Shown one piece after another: positions 18,713 to 27,314 of a DNA stretch of 64,000 bases. The stretch is from NCBI GenBank assembly GCA_009773515.1, contig WSXX01000018.1:1-64000 (forward strand). The letters run 5' to 3'. The stretch's first letter is position 1, and each line of letters starts with the position of its first letter. The DNA comes from Bacteroidota bacterium. Lineage in GTDB: Bacteria; Bacteroidota; Bacteroidia; Bacteroidales; Lentimicrobiaceae. The position numbers and the translations under genes are program-made. The notes under the pieces were generated by a model. The model made no database searches. It saw only the letters and a list, made by a program, of their open reading frames with translations, and was not told the DNA's origin.

Positions 18713-20257
18713 ATGAGAACTACCAATCATCTCAGAAACGCAGCGCTATTGCTCTTCAATCTGCTGTTCATTGTTACTTTAACATCAGGACAGAATAAAG
18801 GCAGCGGAAATGTTACCAAACAGGAAAGAACCGTCTCAGGATTCACCGAAATTGAGGCCGGCAGTGCATTTAGCATAATTCTGGAGCAAGGATCTGCTTA
18901 CCAGGTATTTGTTGAAACTGATGACAATTATCAGGAAAAAATCGAAACAGTTGTAAATGGCGATCGTTTGATCATCTCGTCATTGGGCATGAAAAACCCA
19001 TCAGCTATGAAAATTTACATTACTACTCCTGAAATCAGTTTGATTGAAATATATGGAGCCGCAAAACTCAACTCAACCGGCACACTGAATGCTACAGGAT
19101 TAAGACTGGAACTGAGCGGTGCTTCAAAAGCTGATCTTGAAGTGAACACTGAAATACTGAATACTGAAATCAGTGGTGCAGCCAAAGCCAATCTTTCAGG
19201 AAACACTGTTTCACACAACAGTGATGTTTCCGGCGCTGCCAACTTAAATGCATTAAAGTTAACCGCATTAAGCACGAATGCAAAAATAAGTGGTGCCGGA
19301 AAAGCAACCATAAACAGCACAAATGAAATTATTGCGGATATCAGCGGTGCCGGATCACTCTCATATTATGACAATGATCAACTGCAAAAGCTGAACAAAC
19401 CCGGCAGTTTTACCATTACTCCGGAAAATCCTTCAGGAGAAGTTGCAGGCAATCAGGAGGAAACCCAAACCTCATCAACTAACGGCGACTCTACACTTAT
19501 TAATATCGGAGACGTTTCGGTGGAGGTATATGATGGCAATGCCACAAAAGTAACCATCGGACAAAATGAACTCGAAGTAGATGACGACGGAAATGTAAAA
19601 TACAAAAGAAACAAGAAATCACGTTATGACGGACATTGGGGCGGCTTCGAAATGGGCGTAAATGGCTATGTAAACAAAGACCGTGGTTTCGAAATGCCTG
19701 AAGGATATGAATTCCTTGACCTGAGAATGGAAAAGTCAATAAATGTGAAACTGAACTTTTACGAGCAAAACTTTAATATTATCTCGAACAAACTGGGTTT
19801 TACTACAGGCCTGGGTTTTGAATGGACCAATTACCGTTTCGATAGCGATGTGGTATTGTTAAAGGATGGAAATGACCTGATCGACAATTTTGAAGCAAAT
19901 CAGAAAAATTACACCAAAAGCAAACTTCTGGTAAACTACCTTAACCTTCCGTTGATGTTTGAATTCCAGACCAATAAACATTCAAAGACAAACAGTTTTC
20001 ATATCGGAGTCGGGCTTCAAACCGGATTGCGCATTGGTTCACACACCAAAAATGTTTATCAGGAAGATGGAAATAAGAAAAAAGATAAAAACCCCGGAGA
20101 TTTCCACATCAACCCGTTTAAATATGATGCGATGGTAAGAATCGGATGGGGAAAACTTAACCTTCATGCAAATTACTCGCTGAACACATTATTTAAAAAT
20201 AACCGCGGTCCTGAACTTTACCCGTTTGCTGTTGGCATTAGCCTGGTTAGCTGGTAA
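18713..20257 (+). CDS. Head-GIN domain (DUF2807) protein fused to an outer-membrane beta-barrel-like region
   Basis: I start at the internal ATG (MRTTNHLRN), which gives a proper signal peptide ending near LTSGQ. Residues about 30-230 form the head-GIN/DUF2807 domain: VTKQERTVSGFTEIEAGSAF, then short repeats built on SGA(A/S)K as expected for a parallel beta-helix. A linker (EETQTSSTNG) leads to a C-terminal half (about 300-514) of alternating aromatic strands ending in FAVGISLVSW, the pattern of an outer-membrane barrel. DUF2807 proteins usually end after the helix, so the fusion is noteworthy. The ECF/anti-sigma pair lies just upstream. Confidence 0.75.
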   Translation: MRTTNHLRNAALLLFNLLFIVTLTSGQNKGSGNVTKQERTVSGFTEIEAGSAFSIILEQGSAYQVFVETDDNYQEKIETVVNGDRLIISSLGMKNPSAMKIYITTPEISLIEIYGAAKLNSTGTLNATGLRLELSGASKADLEVNTEILNTEISGAAKANLSGNTVSHNSDVSGAANLNALKLTALSTNAKISGAGKATINSTNEIIADISGAGSLSYYDNDQLQKLNKPGSFTITPENPSGEVAGNQEETQTSSTNGDSTLINIGDVSVEVYDGNATKVTIGQNELEVDDDGNVKYKRNKKSRYDGHWGGFEMGVNGYVNKDRGFEMPEGYEFLDLRMEKSINVKLNFYEQNFNIISNKLGFTTGLGFEWTNYRFDSDVVLLKDGNDLIDNFEANQKNYTKSKLLVNYLNLPLMFEFQTNKHSKTNSFHIGVGLQTGLRIGSHTKNVYQEDGNKKKDKNPGDFHINPFKYDAMVRIGWGKLNLHANYSLNTLFKNNRGPELYPFAVGISLVSW

Positions 20258-20282
20258 TTAGACACAGATTGTGGTCTGCCCG

Positions 20283-20317
20283 ATGCTGTTTCCTTTTGGG
20301 AACAGCATTTTTCTTTT
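20283..20317 (+). terminator. Rho-independent terminator after the head-GIN gene
   Basis: An 11-bp stem (ATGCTGTTTCC with GGGAACAGCAT, one G-U pair) and TTTT loop are followed by a T-rich tract. It lies 25 bp after the stop codon. Confidence 0.85.
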
Positions 20318-20409
20318 TAAAAAAAGCATTATTTTTACCGCCGGTTTACAACATAAAGATGCCAAGGCACACATTTGCAATCAGATACGAATTATAAAAT
20401 ACTCAACAA

Positions 20410-21153
20410 ATGTCAGGACACAATAAATGGTCAACCATCAAGCGCAAAAAAGGAGCTCTTGATGCCAAGCGCTCGAAAATTTTTTCGAGGATAATCAAAG
20501 AAATTACGGTAGCAGTTAAGGAAGGAGGTCCAGATCCTGATGGTAATCCGCGTTTGCGACTTGCAATTTCGAATGCCAAAGGCGCAAGTATGCCTAAGGA
20601 AAACATTACCCGGGCAATCAACAAAGGATCGGATAAAGATGCAGCCAATTACCTTGAGTTAACTTATGAAGGTTATGCGCCCAACGGTATTGCCATTTAT
20701 CTGGAATGCACAACCGACAATCAGCAGAGAACCATCAGCAACATCCGCTCTTATTTCAACAAATTCGGAGGAAGCCTTGGAACCAACGGATCATTGACCT
20801 TCCTTTTCGACAGGAAAGGTATTTTTAACATTCCGAAAGGCACTATTGACATGGACATGTTTGAAATGGAAGCCATAGATGCCGGAGCTGAAGATATTCA
20901 GGTAGAAGAAGATATGATCACCTTAACCACTGCAATGGAAGACTTCGGAGTGATGATGAAAAAGCTGGAGGAGATGGGAATAGAACCAGAAAGCGCTGAA
21001 TTGCAGAGACTTCCAAAAACACTGGTAAAAGTTGACATTGAGGCTGCAAAAAAAGCACTCCGGTTAATTGACCTGTTTGAAGAAGACGATGACATAAGCA
21101 ATGTATTTCATAACCTTGAACTCACCGATGAATTGATGGAAGAAATGGAATAA
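20410..21153 (+). CDS. yebC: YebC/PmpR (TACO1) family protein
   Basis: The protein starts MSGHNKWSTIKRKKGALDAKRSKIF, the signature N-terminus of the family, and contains the central GYAPNGIAIYLECTTDN motif. Family members were described as transcriptional regulators and more recently as ribosome-associated factors that ease translation of proline-rich stretches. The 247 residues match the norm, with a slightly extended acidic C-terminus. It is a single gene, convergent with ackA across a shared terminator. Confidence 0.95.
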   Translation: MSGHNKWSTIKRKKGALDAKRSKIFSRIIKEITVAVKEGGPDPDGNPRLRLAISNAKGASMPKENITRAINKGSDKDAANYLELTYEGYAPNGIAIYLECTTDNQQRTISNIRSYFNKFGGSLGTNGSLTFLFDRKGIFNIPKGTIDMDMFEMEAIDAGAEDIQVEEDMITLTTAMEDFGVMMKKLEEMGIEPESAELQRLPKTLVKVDIEAAKKALRLIDLFEEDDDISNVFHNLELTDELMEEME

Positions 21154-21166
21154 TCCGGAAATTCAA

Positions 21167-21202
21167 CATAAAAAAAGGCCGCGTTTGCGGCCTTTTTTTA
21201 TG
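21167..21202. terminator. Bidirectional terminator between yebC and ackA
   Basis: A perfect 16-bp stem (CATAAAAAAAGGCCGC with its complement) and GTTT loop. A and T runs on the two arms give a U-tract for both converging transcripts. Confidence 0.9.
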
Positions 21203-21216
21203 AAAAGAAAATAAAT

Positions 21217-22422
21217 CTATTCCATTGATGTAACGATTTCGTATGTATCAAGGGCAATAACAAGCTCCTCGTTTGTTGGCACCACCATTACAGTGACTCT
21301 TGATGAATCACTGGTAAGGATTGCCTCTTTACCGCGCAAACCTGCATTTTTAGTCTGATCGAAATCAACACCCATAAACTCCATATCACGGGTAGCAAGA
21401 TAACGGGTTGTTGCATCATTCTCACCAACTCCGCCTGTGAAAATAATTACATCAACACCACCCATAGCAGCAGCATAAGATCCGATATACTTCCGGATAC
21501 GATAGTAATACATTTCAAGCGTTACTTTTGCTCTTTCGTTGCCATCGGCAGCGGCGTTTTCAACATCGCGCATATCGCTTGATACGCCTGAAACACCAAG
21601 CATACCGCTGTGCTTATTCACAAGTGTATTGGCAATAGCAATATCAATTTCTTCTTTATTCATGATCTGAATAAAAGCACCGATATCGAGGTCGCCGGTA
21701 CGTGTTCCCATCATCAGCCCTTCAATTGGGGTCATACCCATTGAAGTATCGAGTGATTTTCCATTTTTTATAGCAGCAATTGAAGCTCCGTTACCCAAAT
21801 GGCAAGTGATAATCTTTAAATCTTCGATGTTGCGGCCAAGAATTTCACATGCCCTCTGCGAAACAAACCTGTGAGATGATCCGTGGAAACCATACCGGCG
21901 AATTTTGTATTTCTCATAAAGGGAATATGGAATTCCGTAGAGATACACATAATCTGGCATGGTCTGATGGAAAGCGGTATCAAAAACGCCAACCTGAGGA
22001 ATGCTCGGCAGAAGATCGGTAATTGAATAAATACCTTTGAGGTTTGGCGGATTATGAAGCGGAGCAAGATCGATACATTCTTCGAGCGCAGCAACAACTT
22101 CAGGCGTAATCAGTACGCTGCCGTTGAATTTTTCGCCGGCATGAACCACCCTGTGACCAACTGCATGAATCTCGTTTAAACTCTTCATGCTGCCGTACTT
22201 CTCGCTGATAAGAATTCCAAGCAGGTACTCAATGCCAAGCTGATGATCAAGTATTTCACCTTCAAGTTTAACTTCCACTCCATCATTTCGTGAATGCTTT
22301 ATCAGCGAACCTTTAAGTCCGATTTTATCGACAAGGCCTTTTGCCAGCACCTCTTTTGAAGGGAGATCGAACAATTGGTATTTTATTGATGAACTTCCAC
22401 AGTTCAGAACAACTATTTTCAT
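21217..22422 (-). CDS. ackA: Acetate kinase
   Basis: AckA transfers phosphate between acetyl-phosphate and ADP to make ATP and acetate. The 401 residues show the start MKIVVLNCGSSSIKYQLFD, the VGHRVVHAGE and FDTAFHQTMP segments, the RRYGFHGSSHRFVS active-site region (around 176-190), and GARTGDLD-like GTRTGDLDIG. The enzyme closes the acetyl-CoA to acetate route begun by pta two genes upstream. The operon order is pta, 3-hydroxyacyl-CoA dehydrogenase, ackA, with small gaps of about 30-40 bp. Confidence 0.97.
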   Translation of the reverse strand: MKIVVLNCGSSSIKYQLFDLPSKEVLAKGLVDKIGLKGSLIKHSRNDGVEVKLEGEILDHQLGIEYLLGILISEKYGSMKSLNEIHAVGHRVVHAGEKFNGSVLITPEVVAALEECIDLAPLHNPPNLKGIYSITDLLPSIPQVGVFDTAFHQTMPDYVYLYGIPYSLYEKYKIRRYGFHGSSHRFVSQRACEILGRNIEDLKIITCHLGNGASIAAIKNGKSLDTSMGMTPIEGLMMGTRTGDLDIGAFIQIMNKEEIDIAIANTLVNKHSGMLGVSGVSSDMRDVENAAADGNERAKVTLEMYYYRIRKYIGSYAAAMGGVDVIIFTGGVGENDATTRYLATRDMEFMGVDFDQTKNAGLRGKEAILTSDSSRVTVMVVPTNEELVIALDTYEIVTSME

Positions 22423-22462
22423 TTTAATTTCTGTTTACCATTATTAATAAAGCTGACCTGCA

Positions 22463-23431
22463 TTAAGCCCTGCCCAGATTAGTGATTGAGCCTGTTTTTG
22501 AGCTGCGTTTCCCGTCTTTGTAAAGATAAAAACCTTCACCGGTTCTGCGCCCGACAAGATTGGCTCTTACCATTCGTTTGAGCACCGGCGAAGGCTTATA
22601 CTTCTGCTCTCCGAACTCAATGTAGAGGTTCTCCATCCATTTCAGCACTTTATCGAGACCAATTTTATCTGCCATTTCAAAAGGGCCCAATTGCAAACCA
22701 GAAGTTTCTTTCATGGTTTCATCAATATCGGCAACCGTAGCCACGCCTTCCATTAATATCTCACAGGCTTCATTAATAAGCGGAACCAGCATGCGGGTAC
22801 TGATATTTCCGGCTGATTCATTTACATTGATAAGTTTTTTACCAATAAGCAATGCCAGTTTACTAACAAGACCATAGGTTTCGGAGTTGGTATAAACCGA
22901 TTTAACTGCCTCAATTATTTTAACCTTCCCTACAGGGGAGAAAAAATGAAGTCCGATTGCCCTTTCAGGATTCTTCAAAGCTGTTGAAATTTCAGAAATC
23001 ATGAGTGTTGCTGTATTTGAAGCAATAACAGCAGTTGGTGAAACCACGGCTTCTATTTTCCTGAAAATTTCCTGTCTCAGTTCAAGGCTCGTGCCCTTCT
23101 TTTTGGAATTAACAGTTTCGAAAATCACATCACAATCTGCAAGTGATGTGTAGTCGGTTGATCCTTTGATCCTCGACAAAATCAGTTTTTTCTCGCTTCC
23201 GGTAAGACCCCATTTTGAAATGCGGTCGTCAAGATGCTTTCCAATACGGGTCATTACTTCTTCGATGCGGGTATCCGATATATCGATAAAAGCAACTTCG
23301 ATACCTGACTGGCTGACAAGAACAGCAATTTCCTGACCCATGGCTCCACAACCCACAATACCGATTTTCTGAATACTGCCTTTGGGTTGCATAGTTTTGC
23401 CAAGGCTAAAATCTTCTAATCTTTCTGACAT
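22463..23431 (-). CDS. 3-hydroxyacyl-CoA (3-hydroxybutyryl-CoA) dehydrogenase
   Basis: An NAD(P)-dependent dehydrogenase that interconverts 3-hydroxyacyl-CoA and 3-oxoacyl-CoA. The Rossmann motif is IGIVGCGAMGQEIAVL (about 23-38), the substrate/catalytic segment IGLHFFSPVGKVKIIE (about 158-173) carries the conserved histidine, and a helical C-terminal domain has GPFEMADKIGLD. At 322 residues it is a stand-alone enzyme, not fused to enoyl-CoA hydratase. It is sandwiched between pta and ackA, suggesting coupling of acyl-CoA reduction or oxidation to acetyl-CoA supply. The partner thiolase and crotonase are not in the window, so direction and chain length remain open. Confidence 0.9.
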   Translation of the reverse strand: MSERLEDFSLGKTMQPKGSIQKIGIVGCGAMGQEIAVLVSQSGIEVAFIDISDTRIEEVMTRIGKHLDDRISKWGLTGSEKKLILSRIKGSTDYTSLADCDVIFETVNSKKKGTSLELRQEIFRKIEAVVSPTAVIASNTATLMISEISTALKNPERAIGLHFFSPVGKVKIIEAVKSVYTNSETYGLVSKLALLIGKKLINVNESAGNISTRMLVPLINEACEILMEGVATVADIDETMKETSGLQLGPFEMADKIGLDKVLKWMENLYIEFGEQKYKPSPVLKRMVRANLVGRRTGEGFYLYKDGKRSSKTGSITNLGRA

Positions 23432-23461
23432 TTGAAATTTATGTTATGTTTGGTAAATTGT

Positions 23462-24463
23462 TTAATTTTTCCCGCACTGATTGGCGGTAATGGCAACAAG
23501 GTTAACAATATCGCTTACCGAGCAGCCCCTTGAAAGGTCATTTATGGGAGCAGCCATTCCCTGAAGCACAGGACCGATGGCTTCGGCTCCGGCCAATCGC
23601 TGAACCAGTTTATAGGCAATATTCCCGCTTTCAAGGCTGGGGAAAACCAATACATTGGCTTTACCTGCAATCTGACTTGACGGAGCCTTTTGAATTCCAA
23701 CGGCCTCAACAATCGCAGCATCAGCCTGCATTTCGCCATCAATCTGAAGCCAGGGAGCTTTCTCTCGTGCAATACGTGTGGCTTCAATCACTTTATCACA
23801 AAGAACATGTTTTGCACTGCCTTTTGTTGAGAAACTAAGCATGGCAACCCGAGGCTCTATCCCTGCAATTGCACGGGCTGTTTCGGCTGTAGAAACTGCA
23901 ATTTCGGCAAGTTCAGATGCTGTGGGATCAGGGTGAACTGCACAGTCGGCAAAAACAAGAATATTTTCAGGAACATAAGGATTGTCCTTGAAAAGCATAA
24001 GAAATGCGCCTGAAACTACCGAAATGCCTGGCAAAGTTTTAATAACCTGAAAAGCAGGCCGCAACACATTACCGGTTGCATTCATGGCTCCGGCAACTTC
24101 TCCATCGGCTTCGCCTGATTTTATCAGCAGTGTTGCCAGATAAAGCGGATCTTCAACCAGCGTCATTGCTTCTTCAAAGCTCAAACCTTTGTTCTTTCTT
24201 ATTTCAAAAAGCATTTGGGCGTAGCGCTCCTTTTCGGGATTATTCACCGGATCAATTATCCTTGCATTGCTGATAAACTGCAAACCGAAATCGTTGGCTT
24301 TCTTTTCAATTTCTGCTATGTTTCCCAAAAGAATTATTCGGGCAAGTTTCTCTTTCAGAATAAAATCAGCAGCTTTGAGGGTTCGATCTTCTGTTCCTTC
24401 AGGAAGCACAATGCACTTGTTGAGTTTAATTGCATTTTCTCGTATGGAATTCATTAAAGGCAT
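23462..24463 (-). CDS. pta: Phosphate acetyltransferase
   Basis: Pta converts acetyl-CoA and phosphate to acetyl-phosphate and CoA. The 333 residues correspond to the short, single-domain form: IVLPEGTEDRTLKAA at the N-terminus, SGEADGEVAGAMNATGNVLRPA in the middle, and PSLESGNIAYKLVQRLAGAEAIGP with GCSVSDIVN near the C-terminus. It heads the operon and has a well-formed promoter 48 bp upstream. Confidence 0.96.
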   Translation of the reverse strand: MPLMNSIRENAIKLNKCIVLPEGTEDRTLKAADFILKEKLARIILLGNIAEIEKKANDFGLQFISNARIIDPVNNPEKERYAQMLFEIRKNKGLSFEEAMTLVEDPLYLATLLIKSGEADGEVAGAMNATGNVLRPAFQVIKTLPGISVVSGAFLMLFKDNPYVPENILVFADCAVHPDPTASELAEIAVSTAETARAIAGIEPRVAMLSFSTKGSAKHVLCDKVIEATRIAREKAPWLQIDGEMQADAAIVEAVGIQKAPSSQIAGKANVLVFPSLESGNIAYKLVQRLAGAEAIGPVLQGMAAPINDLSRGCSVSDIVNLVAITANQCGKN

Positions 24464-24510
24464 GAGCGTGTTGATATTAGGCAGTAAAACAGTAGTATTT
24501 TTTCAGTGTG

Positions 24511-24542
24511 CAAAGTTATGATTTAATATCTATAGTTTCCAA
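24511..24542 (-). promoter_or_regulatory. Predicted promoter of the pta operon
   Basis: On the minus strand TTG, a 21-bp spacer and TAACTTTG follow the Bacteroidota -33/-7 pattern. The -7 box is 48 bp from the pta ATG. Confidence 0.5.
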
Positions 24543-24670
24543 CATGAAAATGACAGGATTTCAGGATATTTTCATTCTGGAATTAAAGGAATTATTGAAC
24601 AGAACAAATAGAATATTTTAAAAAATACAGATCTAATTTCACTATTGTCCGGTGAAAATCGAAAATTTCC

Positions 24671-24740
24671 TTGCCACCAAATCTCCAAAACTCCAAATTA
24701 CACAAAATGAATGAATTAAATTGGTGAATTTTGGTGACAA
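24671..24740. repeat. Interspersed inverted-repeat element, copy 2
   Basis: TTGCCACCAAA at the left end and TTTGGTGACAA at the right end form terminal inverted repeats with one mismatch. The left end matches copy 1 over about 34 bases with a few changes, while this copy is shorter (70 against about 97 bp) because the middle differs. Confidence 0.65.
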
Positions 24741-24873
24741 GGTATTGTTCTACAACTTTTGTCTATGAGAGACAATATCAATCATTTGTAATAATATTCG
24801 AAACTTTCCCCGGACAACAATGATCTAATTTATATTGGATTCATCTTAAAAAAGAACCACAGAGTTTCTCCCG

Positions 24874-25836
24874 TTGAGTTCAGAAATTAGTAATAAATTT
24901 GCAGCCTCTATGCAACAAGCTAATTCGGAATTTAACGGAGCCAGAAGTCAATGGATTACAGGGCAAGTGGAGACACAACCTGCAGTCATTGATAGTATTG
25001 CGAGCTATGCTGGCTTTCTGGCTGACAGTTTGAATCCCGATATTGATAAAACTGAATTCAGGTTTGAGCTGAAAGAGATTATTTTTGCAGATACCACCGC
25101 GAAGGATACTGCCGCTAAAAATATCTATCCATCCATTATTTTACCTTTTGGATCCCGCACTCAGGAAATTAATCCTGTATTGCGCACAGAATCAAACAAC
25201 GATTGGATAACTATTTTTCTTTTCCTGAGCGTGGCTTTGCTGGCATGGGTCAGGTATTTTTATCCGAGGAGGCTCAGGCAGATTTTCTATGCAGCCATGG
25301 CTAAAAGATATATTGGCCAATTGATCAGAGACGGAAATATTGCAGGTGAAAGAATAACCCCGGCACTCGGGTTTATTTCGCTAATATCAATGAGTACACT
25401 GATTTTCGGCTTTACAGGCAATTCAATAGAGATACAAACAGGACGAAACACTGCTGCATTAACTTTTCTGCTGATTGGAGTTGCTTTGATATTAATCTGG
25501 TTCCTGAGGTGGGTGATTTTAAAAATCTCCGGAAAAATATTCAAATCAGGTCAGGCAATTGAGATATATCTTCTCAACAGCTTGATATTCCCGATAGTTT
25601 CCGGGCTTATAATATTTCCGGTTATAATAGCCTGGTTTTTTACTTCACAGAGCTACTTTCTATATCTGGCGGGCGGCATAGTACTTATTTCCATGACTAT
25701 CCGTTTTATAAGAAATTTAAGTGGTGGATTACAATCGCAATCGTTTTCTGCGTTCTATATTTTTTTGTATTTTTGCACCCTCGAAATTTTACCATTGGCA
25801 ATTGGGTATAAAATATACACAATCCTTTCGTGGTAA
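24874..25836 (+). CDS. DUF4271-like integral membrane protein
   Basis: The start is a TTG in the track; the first ATG (MQQANSEF) is 12 codons later. About 110 N-terminal soluble residues precede a membrane domain with some six segments, starting DWITIFLFLSVALLAWVRYFYPRRL. This organisation, and its place just before hemD, match a Bacteroidota family of unknown function usually annotated DUF4271. No catalytic motif is visible. The gene begins a plus-strand run with hemD, rnpA, yidD and ctpA, although 52 bp separate it from hemD. Confidence 0.72.
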   Translation: MSSEISNKFAASMQQANSEFNGARSQWITGQVETQPAVIDSIASYAGFLADSLNPDIDKTEFRFELKEIIFADTTAKDTAAKNIYPSIILPFGSRTQEINPVLRTESNNDWITIFLFLSVALLAWVRYFYPRRLRQIFYAAMAKRYIGQLIRDGNIAGERITPALGFISLISMSTLIFGFTGNSIEIQTGRNTAALTFLLIGVALILIWFLRWVILKISGKIFKSGQAIEIYLLNSLIFPIVSGLIIFPVIIAWFFTSQSYFLYLAGGIVLISMTIRFIRNLSGGLQSQSFSAFYIFLYFCTLEILPLAIGYKIYTILSW

Positions 25837-25888
25837 GCTTTCAAATGGATTTGATTCTTAATTACCAGTAGTTTAATCAGTAAACTTT

Positions 25889-26650
25889 TTGAAATTGAAA
25901 ATAAAAAACGTTCTTATTTCGCAACCGAAACCTGCAGAACTTGAGAAATCACCTTATGGTGAAATGATCAGGAAATACAATCTTGCTGTTGACTTTCACA
26001 AGTTTTTCAGGATTGAGGGTTTGAGTTCAATTGATTTCAGAAAAGAGAACAAGATTCGACTTTCTGATCATACAGCGGTAATTTTTACCAGTAAACACGG
26101 AGTAGATAATTTCTACAGGCTGGCAGGTGAATTACGTGTTGAGATTCCAGAAACGATGAAGTACTTCTGCTCATCCGAGTCAACAGCCTATTACCTTCAA
26201 AAATACATTCAGTACCGCAAAAGAAAGATATTCTTCAGTAGCACTGAAACCAACGATCTTGTTGACATTATCAGGAAACATAAGGTAGAAAAATACCTTT
26301 TACCGTGTAATGAAGATCACAACAATGAGTTGTCTGATTTAATGGATATTCACAAAATCAGCTATTCGAAAGCAGTGATGTACCGCACTGTTTCAGAAGA
26401 TATGTCATTTCTTGACATTCAGAAATATGACATGATCGTCTTTTTCAGCCCATCAGGCATAAAATCTCTGCAGCATAATTTTCCTGAATTTGAGCAAGGT
26501 GAAAAAGTGATTGGTGTATTTGGAAATACAACCGGCCATGCAGCGCATGAAGCAGGCTTTAAAACACTTATTGAAGCTCCGACTCCCACTGCCCCTTCAA
26601 TGGCAAAAGCCATTGAACAGTTTCTTATACAAAATCTGAAAGCCAAATAG
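25889..26650 (+). CDS. hemD: Uroporphyrinogen-III synthase
   Basis: HemD cyclises hydroxymethylbilane to uroporphyrinogen III in haem and sirohaem synthesis. The start is TTG (LKIKNVLISQPKP). At 253 residues it has the family's two-lobed pattern: VLISQPKP near the start, FTSKHGVDNFYRLAG (about 65-80), YDMIVFFSPSGIKSL (about 175-190) and the ending FGNTTGHAAHEAGFKTLIEAPTPTAPSM. HemD is poorly conserved, but these signatures and the rnpA-proximal location typical of Bacteroidota support it. Products could feed the haem needed by the NirK cytochrome domain. Confidence 0.9.
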   Translation: MKLKIKNVLISQPKPAELEKSPYGEMIRKYNLAVDFHKFFRIEGLSSIDFRKENKIRLSDHTAVIFTSKHGVDNFYRLAGELRVEIPETMKYFCSSESTAYYLQKYIQYRKRKIFFSSTETNDLVDIIRKHKVEKYLLPCNEDHNNELSDLMDIHKISYSKAVMYRTVSEDMSFLDIQKYDMIVFFSPSGIKSLQHNFPEFEQGEKVIGVFGNTTGHAAHEAGFKTLIEAPTPTAPSMAKAIEQFLIQNLKAK

Positions 26651-26703
26651 TGTAAGTGCCCGTTCATTTTTGTTGAGCGTACTTTTCATTAACAAATGTT
26701 GCC

Positions 26704-27087
26704 ATGCAAATATTCAGTAAAGATGAAAAATTATGCAGCGCAACAGCCATAACTGATTTATTCAGTCAGGGCAAGCAGATCTTCAAACATCCTGTTAAAC
26801 TTTTATGGCTTCAGTCAGAGTTCTCCGTAGAGCCATGTGTAAAAGTTCTTATATCAGTTTCGAAACGCAACTTTAAGCGGGCTGTTGACAGGAACAAAAT
26901 AAAACGGATAATCCGCGAGTGCTACCGTAAAAACAAACACATTATTAATACAGTTTCAGAAGGAAAGCACTTCCATCTGGGACTGATTTACGTAGGTAAG
27001 CAGATTCCTGAATATAATACCATCGAGCCTATAATAATCGGACTTTTGCAACGTTTAATATCTGATCATGAAAAAACTTCTGGCTAA
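26704..27087 (+). CDS. rnpA: Ribonuclease P protein component
   Basis: RnpA is the protein subunit that helps the catalytic RNA of RNase P trim tRNA 5' ends. The 127 residues contain the RNR signature [22 protein letters not shown] (about 58-79). The gene overlaps the 5' end of yidD by 20 bp, a common arrangement. In this lineage it is away from rpmH, at least within the window. Confidence 0.95.
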   Translation: MQIFSKDEKLCSATAITDLFSQGKQIFKHPVKLLWLQSEFSVEPCVKVLISVSKRNFKRAVDRNKIKRIIRECYRKNKHIINTVSEGKHFHLGLIYVGKQIPEYNTIEPIIIGLLQRLISDHEKTSG

Positions 27088-27289
27088 GCTAATGATAGGC
27101 TTTATCAGGATATATCAGGGTGCCATTTCCCCTTATCTTCCTGCTTCTTGCCGCTATACTCCTTCCTGCTCGCAGTATGGAGTAGAAGCCTTACACAAAC
27201 ATGGTCCGTTTAAAGGAGGATGGCTTACCATAAAGAGAATCGCATCATGCAATCCCTGGGGTGGCAGCGGATATGATCCGGTTCCATAA
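27068..27289 (+). CDS. yidD: Membrane protein insertion efficiency factor YidD
   Basis: A 73-residue protein with the family core [23 protein letters not shown] (split as [11 protein letters not shown] with two conserved cysteines) and [13 protein letters not shown] at the end. YidD assists YidC-dependent membrane protein insertion. It overlaps rnpA by 20 bp, so translation is probably coupled. Confidence 0.96.
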   Translation: MKKLLAKLMIGFIRIYQGAISPYLPASCRYTPSCSQYGVEALHKHGPFKGGWLTIKRIASCNPWGGSGYDPVP

Positions 27290-27314
27290 TCAGTTAACAA
27301 TTAATTACAACAAA

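Larger units (their letters stand above)
24464..24873. other. Divergent intergenic region with repeat
   Basis: This 410-bp gap between pta and the DUF4271-like gene holds the pta promoter and the second copy of the inverted-repeat element. No RNA gene or extra frame is seen. Confidence 0.6.
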
